Positions 57,874 to 64,000 of a stretch of 64,000 nucleotides of DNA are shown one piece after another. The position numbers and the translations under genes are program-made. The DNA is from Gigaspora margarita. Lineage: Eukaryota > Glomeromycota > Glomeromycetes > Diversisporales > Gigasporaceae. The DNA is taken from assembly GCA_009809945.1 (NCBI GenBank), contig WTPW01000869.1, positions 89,525-153,524 on the forward strand, written 5' to 3'. The notes beneath the pieces are model-generated. The model worked only from the letters and a program-made list of their open reading frames with translations. It was not told the origin of the DNA and did no database searches. Within the stretch, counting starts at the first letter, position 1. Each line of letters opens with the position of its first letter.

Positions 57874-58760
57874 AAATAAAAAAAGATAAAAAAAACAAAG
57901 AAAAGGAAACAAAATTAATATTATTTGTAATACTAATTTAAAAATTATATAGCCTGTATAAAGTATTCAACTTTACAAAAGACTATATTTATATATAAGA
58001 TAAGAAAAAAAACATACCTAAAAGAATCTTCTAGAAAGAAATTTGGTTTGTAATTTTTCTTTTAAACTACCTCATGTATTATTCATTGTTTAATTTACAA
58101 AACTTAAAACTTACTTATAACTTGATTCTAATTAGGTAGGTGCTTTTTCAATTTGAACAAAGTAAATATTGCTGATCTTTTGGAGGGGGTAAGCTAGATT
58201 TGCCACTTTTTGGAAAATTTTGAAAAATTCAAAGAAATATTGATAGTATCAACTTATAAAGAACTTTAAGAATACATATTTAAAAATAGTATTTATGACC
58301 AAAGATATACTTCTGCTAGTGCTTTTGCAACTTTTGATAAATCTTTAGAGGTTTACACTCTATTAATCTTTTATAGTACCAGAGTCTTCTACTAGGAAGT
58401 CAAACCTGAAAAAAGACTCTTTTCATCTCTATTTCAATTATTTCAACATCTGATCTTGAACTCTGGTTTCTAGTTGCTGCTAGGTAAAGTTTTGTTGTAT
58501 GTGAGTAGACTAATTATAAAATTTTTATAGGTCAGTTTTAGTGAAAAGGGATTATTAGAAAGAGTTCATCTCACTTGTTGTTGTCTTCTATATATTCTTA
58601 AATTCATCAATTATTTTAAAATTCATAATTACATTATACTGCACAATGCCTTAAATCAATTGCCTAATTAATCCTATTTATCAATAGTCAATCTAATTAA
58701 TTGATCAATTTATCATTTTAATTAATTCTCTAATTTATTATGTGATTCTTTCTTATTTTT
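57874..58760. other. Intergenic, nothing recognised
   Basis: AT-rich DNA to the right of the Tc1-like element; no supported feature. Confidence 0.45.
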
Positions 58761-58771
58761 GGATTTAAATA

Positions 58772-59663
58772 CTGTAGTGCACTGACCAAAGTACCTGGGG
58801 TACAATGCAATCTGCCCATAAAAAAAACTTACAAAAGACCTGGGTATATTATACAGCAGCAGGTCAGTATCGCAAGAAAAAAATTTTAAGCATATACATA
58901 TTTTGCATTTACAATGAGCAGTCTAAAAATTTTAAAAAACCTATATTTAATTAATAGAGGTCTCGTGTTTTGCACCGGAGTACTTTGCAATGGGGGTATT
59001 GAAAAAGAGGGGTACTTTGGTCAGTGCACTATGGTAATATTTTTTTTTGCATTTTACAACTGAGTCCTTGTCTTAGTTTTTTATTAAATTGTTAAGGACA
59101 TAATATTTGTTACATGAATGAGGATACATCTAGCCACACATGCACTTTTGGTGCTAATTTAAGTGGTCTGCCTGAAGGTTCCACACTAGCTGCTATACCT
59201 ACAACCCAACTACAGAAGTTGCCTATTTAAGCCCTCTGGTTCACGATCCTCCTATTACTACCCGAAGCACTACGTATATATATGCAGATATTGTCAGGAC
59301 CCAATCTTTTTTGTAAATGTTCAACGCGAACTACTTTATCCACGGCCTAGAGTTGGCTAAGTAGGACATAAGTTCTATTAGTCTTTATATTGTCCAAGTT
59401 TTAACCCTGGACTTTCCATACCTACCTAACCCAAACTGGTTAAGGTCTACCGGAAAATGCTGCCAAGAGTTTGTGACATGATCTTTACTATGTCTTGTGA
59501 CTTTGGTTACCCAAATCATAGATCCAAACCAACAGGTTTGGCCTTGCAGAGTTTGTTATATCAATATTAAAATTCGTGTTTGCTGTCCACAGAACTTGAA
59601 CTAGCAATTTTTCGATTTGTGACCTCGGAGCATAACCGCAATGCTATCAGACCCAAGGTCTTT
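58772..59663 (-). mobile_element. tRNA-derived SINE, minus strand, containing a MITE
   Basis: On the minus strand the head (59655-59580) has TAGCATTGCGGTTA (A box) and AGTTCAAGTTC (B box). The body shares several strings with the SINEs at 39 and 41 kb (CTAGCCACACATGCACTTTT, CAACCCAACTACA). The tail is a T-run near 59040. Target GGATTTAAATA is duplicated (58761-58771, 59664-59674). The left part is interrupted by a TA-flanked MITE. Confidence 0.75.
58777..59029. mobile_element. 253-bp Tc1/mariner-type MITE
   Basis: Inverted ends GTGCACTGACCAAAGTACC and GGTACTTTGGTCAGTGCAC flanked by TA on both sides (58775-58776, 59030-59031). No coding capacity. Confidence 0.85.
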
Positions 59664-59674
59664 GGATTTAAATA

Positions 59675-60290
59675 ACTTTTTGACTTTCCTATCTTTTAGC
59701 AGTTGTTATATTCAATAATCCAATTTTGTTATCTTTTTTTATTCACTGTTGCTAACTAAATTTAGCTTTCTTATCTGATGCTCTTCTAATACAACAATAA
59801 TACTAGTATGTTAATGTGTTAACAAAAGATTTTTTTAAACCAAACATGATTGTATGTTATCTATAACTTTCAAATTTAGTAACTATTATTCTAATGCACT
59901 TAATATATGTGAACATGTAAAGAAAAACATATTATATGTGAACACATTAACAAACTAACTTATTAGTATGTTATATTATTTAAGGATAGATAGTACTATT
60001 TTAAAATTATATTTAATTTTAATAGTAAATTTTTTTATATTTAATTTTATAAAAATTATATTAAGTAAACTAATTTTAATTCTTAAGACAAGTTTGTAAA
60101 GCAGATTTTTTATTCTAATAATAATAAAATTATTAAATTGGTTAAAAACTCAATGAATTATATATTTTTAAAGATTGGATATTAAAATTTAGTAATAAAA
60201 CTAACATATAAATTATATAAATTGACCAAACAGAATTAGTAATTTTGTGCAACCCAAAAAAATTTGGCCAATTCAGAAAACTTTGTAATA
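59675..60290. other. Intergenic, nothing recognised
   Basis: AT-rich DNA with no gene supported. Confidence 0.45.
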
Positions 60291-60298
60291 TATACAAC

Positions 60299-62037
60299 TA
60301 GTGTTCTGATCCAGTTAAGTATCACTCAGATCACCCGCAGGTGGGCGGGTGACCCAGGTTGAATTATGGCCAGCTGGGTGGTCAACCCATGGGTCACCCA
60401 TGGGTTAACCCATGGATTACTCATGGGTCAACCACTAGTAAACCCATGGGTCACCCACATTGGTTAAAAAAAAAAGAACTAACATTTATGTACTCTAAGG
60501 GTATATTAAATTTTTTTATATTTACGCTCCTGTATAACCAATTACAGAATATATAAACAATGATTATTGATAATTATTGTTTTTTATTCTTGTAGGTATC
60601 ATCATTGCTAAAGTCACCAGTTTTGGAATCATTCCATATCATCATGTAATTGGAGCCTTGGTGTAAACTTAATTTTTGGTATCATCATTTGGGTGGTTCG
60701 AATCATAGCTTTGCTTATAATTTCTCCTTTCTAGGTTCATCATTTTTGGTATTACTGTGAATTTTGTTGCTTGGTGCTATTGCTTTACTGGAGTCTTTTT
60801 CAACATAATTTCAATTGTTCAAAGTTTCACCATTTATGGTATTCTAGTGGATATGGATTTTGTGTTTGTGGTTTCTGTACCATTAGGCTAATAAAGTCGA
60901 TATAAATTTTGTCATTGTCTAGGTAATCTTCTCAATGTAAAGCTCATCATTTATAGGTTGGTGTGATATTGTTTATGAATGTACTTGCAAGAACTTTACA
61001 CTAGCATTTCCAAATCTTAATAGTAACAAGCTTGGTTAGAAGAAAGAAAAGTGTTAGCAAATACACTTTGGTAGAACACCATGTGGGCTATTTTTAGGTC
61101 AGGACAAAGAAATATACTTTGAAAAAAGAAGTGTTAGTTGACATATTGATAGCTTAGATCAAATGGTAAAAAGCATTAGCGAATCAGTTTGCAATAACAC
61201 TACACCAGCTTCTTTGGATCTTAGGTAAAATAATTTATAGCTGTTTCATAATTCTGGAACATCTGGCAAAAATTTGACCATTTGATTTCAGAAATGATTG
61301 CTGTTGATTCAGAACTTATTGAATCAGCAAATATACGGTCAGTCAATTTTTTGTCAGATGTCCTAGAATTTATAGAATTTATAAAAACAGTTGTAACTAA
61401 AAATTATCGTATGCAAGATCTTCTACAATAGAGATTAACTAACTGGGATCTATTTTGTGAAACATTATTAGAAGAGTTTAGAGCCAGATGTGAATCAGGA
61501 CTTAATTAATTGTGTTTTAGTAAGAAACTAGATTTAGAGTCGAATCGTATTTTGAATTAGTGTTAGGCTTAGGGTTAGAAATAGATAAAATGGGTTTGGG
61601 TTTAGAGTTAGAAATAGGTAAAACAGGATTGGATTGGGTCTAGAGTTAAGGATTGAGTTTAGATTTAGAATGGGTAAAGCAAATTTTGAGTTAAATCATG
61701 TATTATTGGTATTTAAGTTAATAAATAATATGATTTATATAATATAGTATTAATAAATAAATAATTTATTAAATATAAATAGTGCGATTATATGTATAGT
61801 ACCTTTGGGTACATGTATATAATCCTTTTTTTAAAAATTTTTATTAGACTGCCCATCTGTGGGTGACCCATAGCAAAATTTTTTCTATTACCTAGTGTTC
61901 ACCTGGATGACCCAGGTGATCCACTTGTGAGTAACCCATAGCAGAATTTTTTTATTACCTAGTATTTACCTGGGTCACCCAGGTAACCCACCTGTGGGTG
62001 ACCCAAGTTGGGATTTTTGTGATGGGTCAGAACACTA
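60299..62037. mobile_element. 1.7-kb non-autonomous hAT element with GGGTGACCC-rich ends
   Basis: Ends TAGTGTTCTGATCC and GGGTCAGAACACTA with a perfect 8-bp duplication TATACAAC (60291-60298, 62038-62045). Subterminal zones (60330-60460, 61855-62020) are packed with GGGTGACCCA / TGGGTCACCC palindromic motifs. The interior contains a GGTATCATC-type low-complexity tract (60590-60920), a short coding-like relic (about 61290-61510, LIESANIRSVNFLSDVLEF, with stops), and a TTAGGGTTAGAAATAG minisatellite (61560-61690). No recognisable transposase. Confidence 0.9.
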
Positions 62038-62045
62038 TATACAAC

Positions 62046-62902
62046 TATAGTGTGGGACAGCTTAAGATATCCAATTTTATTGGTTGTTTTAAAAATAGTA
62101 TAACTTGACAAAAAATTAATAAATCAAAAATCTCTCTTTCAAATTTATAGTTTGTAACCCAAATTATATTTTTGAAAGAGGATTTTCTTTTATTTTTATT
62201 TTTAATAGTGTTATAACAGTTTAAACTTTGACATTTTATATAAACCAAAAATTTGGTGCTGATCTACATGCATAAGTCAATAAAAATTGATTATTTTTGT
62301 ATTACATTATCCTAAATTTGGCGCATCTTAGTAAAAAAATTAATGTTTTATAATGTCCTTATCAAATTTGGTGCCTTTTTAATAATAAAATAAAAAGTGG
62401 ATATCTTTTGCTGTCCTGCACTGTATATTTTTTAATATATAATAATAGTTCAAATTTTACTATAACAGATAAATTGTTTTATTTATATTTTGTAAAATTT
62501 TAATAACAAATTAGTTGTAATTAAAAGTTTATTAGTATTATATATCAGTTTATATAAAATTTTTAAAATATCCAAACCTTTCTTGAGGGATACTAAATTC
62601 TTTTAGCAAGAGGATCATATAAAATTAAATAAAAATAATCTATATATAGAGACATGTATTTCTATATCAACATTATTTAACTCTTTAATAGATAAATTTA
62701 TAAGAAATACTTAATTTTAACAAAAAATTTAATTTTTCAATAATTATTTCTGCATGTTTTTATTAGAAACAAAATAAAGAACTCTGAAAAGTTGTGATCC
62801 TATGCAAAATTTTTAGAAAAACTGCAATTTGACTATCTTTATCTATAACTATCCTTTTTTAATTATTTCTTCTATATACATTATCTAAAATACTTTATCA
62901 CA
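62046..62902. other. Intergenic, nothing recognised
   Basis: AT-rich. CAAATTTGGTGC-like strings recur at 62255, 62315 and 62365 but without clear ends. Confidence 0.4.
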
Positions 62903-62916
62903 TTATATGAAATCTT

Positions 62917-63700
62917 TTTTTTTTTTTTTAGCATTTTCTACCAGTTGAATGTTTTTTAGAGAGTTTCACCAAGACACATACTATTTTATTAACCGTAGAT
63001 CCTGTATATGCATAACCTGCATACTGTTTAATCCAGAAATGCCCAGAGGTGCAGGTCCCATGTCTCTGTCTTTTTAATACCCCAGTTTTTTAGGTTACAT
63101 CTGCTATAGCTTTACCTGTATACTTGCAGTCAGGGTGAACCATTAAACTGCTACTGTTGCCTTGTCTTATGGAGTTCCCAAACCCAGTACCCTATCCCTT
63201 CATCTTCATGAGTATAATACTCTAGTAATTCACAAAACTCCCAATCCAGTTACCCAGAAGGATTGGTCAGCCAGGCTTTAGATGCCTTTATGGTCTCTCG
63301 TTCCTTGGTTCATGCTTTTGCAACACATGATCTTTTCCTCGGTACAACTCTAGCAGTCTAGTTGTTGAGAACCTATATCTGAAAGTCCTAACGTCAGGTT
63401 TTCTGAAACCCAATTCAAATCTGTTTTATAGTACTGTCAAAAGTCCAGCTTCATCAATCAGGTCTTGCCAAATGAGTTCTAATCTTCAGGTTCCCAGGCA
63501 TTACATGATTCTATTTCTAGGATCTCCTATTTCAATGGTATAACCTGAGTTACAGATCTTTGCATGATCCAACCTATCGATGAAGATCAGTTCAGTAACA
63601 CAGGCATAATTTTAATTTTTGAGCCAGTGCCAAGTGGGATTTGAACTCACAACCTGCTACTTGGAGAGTGACAACTTGACCACTATCCTAAGTCGCCACC
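62917..63700 (-). mobile_element. tRNA-derived SINE, minus strand (784 bp)
   Basis: On the minus strand the tRNA-like head (63700-63630) has AGTGGTCAAG as A-box core and AGTTCAAATCC as B box. Poly-A tail as the T-run at 62917-62929. A perfect 14-bp duplication TTATATGAAATCTT flanks it (62903-62916, 63701-63714). Its head closely resembles that of the SINE at 41-42 kb. Confidence 0.85.
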
Positions 63701-64000
63701 TTATATGAAATCTTGCAATACATTATTTGTTTACTTGCACTAACATATTAGCTTAAACTATACTATTACCTGACCCTAATACCAACTCTAATATAGGCTG
63801 AGCACCCATATGAGCAGATTTGAAACATGTAGATCTCAATGTAATAATTCAATAACTAGATATAAAAATTACAATTTTTATTAGATATTGCTTTGATTTA
63901 TTTTCTTATTTAGTAATTTTAAATCAAACATAAATTGCAACAAATATCTTATAATCATGTATAATCAAATTGATTAGTTGGTTATACAAATTTGTAATTT

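Noticed and set aside
62212..62285. tRNA or other small RNA near 62.2 kb
   Set aside because: No box motifs or cloverleaf found on either strand.

Overview
The window looks like nuclear DNA of a glomeromycotan (arbuscular mycorrhizal) fungus close to Rhizophagus. Evidence: strong AT bias, short GT-AG introns with ATTAATTTAG or TTTAG ends, and families typical of that lineage (BTB-BACK-TLDc proteins, TKL-like kinases with an N-terminal CxxC/CxxC knuckle, Sel1 repeats, kinase-LRR remnants), plus very heavy transposon load. No search could be run; family names come from motifs read by eye.

Layout. 0-7.5 kb: a non-autonomous hAT element, the 3' part of an unknown minus-strand spliced gene, and a broken BTB-TLDc copy with a probable solo LTR in its intron and another element at its 3' end. 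8.1-9.8 kb: kinase-LRR pseudogene. 10.1-15.5 kb: the most unusual locus. A Sel1-repeat exon and a TKL kinase are separated by 3.5 kb of about 100-bp tandem units. Each unit looks like a complete intron, and 33 successive junctions read AG, exactly three variable bases, then a splice donor. The exons on either side are in the same frame, so the array may be a chain of one-codon-sized micro-exons. 16-31 kb: a transposon graveyard (Tc1-like, hAT, Harbinger and pogo-like MITEs, most with readable target duplications), a decayed hAT transposase, palindromes and satellites. 32.0-33.6 kb: the best intact ordinary gene, a two-exon BTB-TLDc protein. 35-43 kb: Ty3/gypsy integrase relic, foldback elements, hAT MITEs and tRNA-headed SINEs. 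43.1-57.9 kb: a Tc1-like transposon whose transposase is interrupted by a 13.5-kb Maverick/Polinton-like element with about 650-bp terminal inverted repeats and a 5-bp target duplication. It carries decayed protein-primed DNA polymerase B and integrase, plus an opposite-strand Gag-like/coiled-coil/retropepsin set and small unknown genes. 58-64 kb: two more SINEs and a 1.7-kb hAT element.

Only the Sel1-kinase locus, the BTB-TLDc gene and perhaps the minus-strand fragment at 3 kb look like live host genes. Everything else is mobile or derived from mobile DNA. The exact transposon ends are well supported by target-site duplications; the micro-exon reading is inference and needs RNA evidence.
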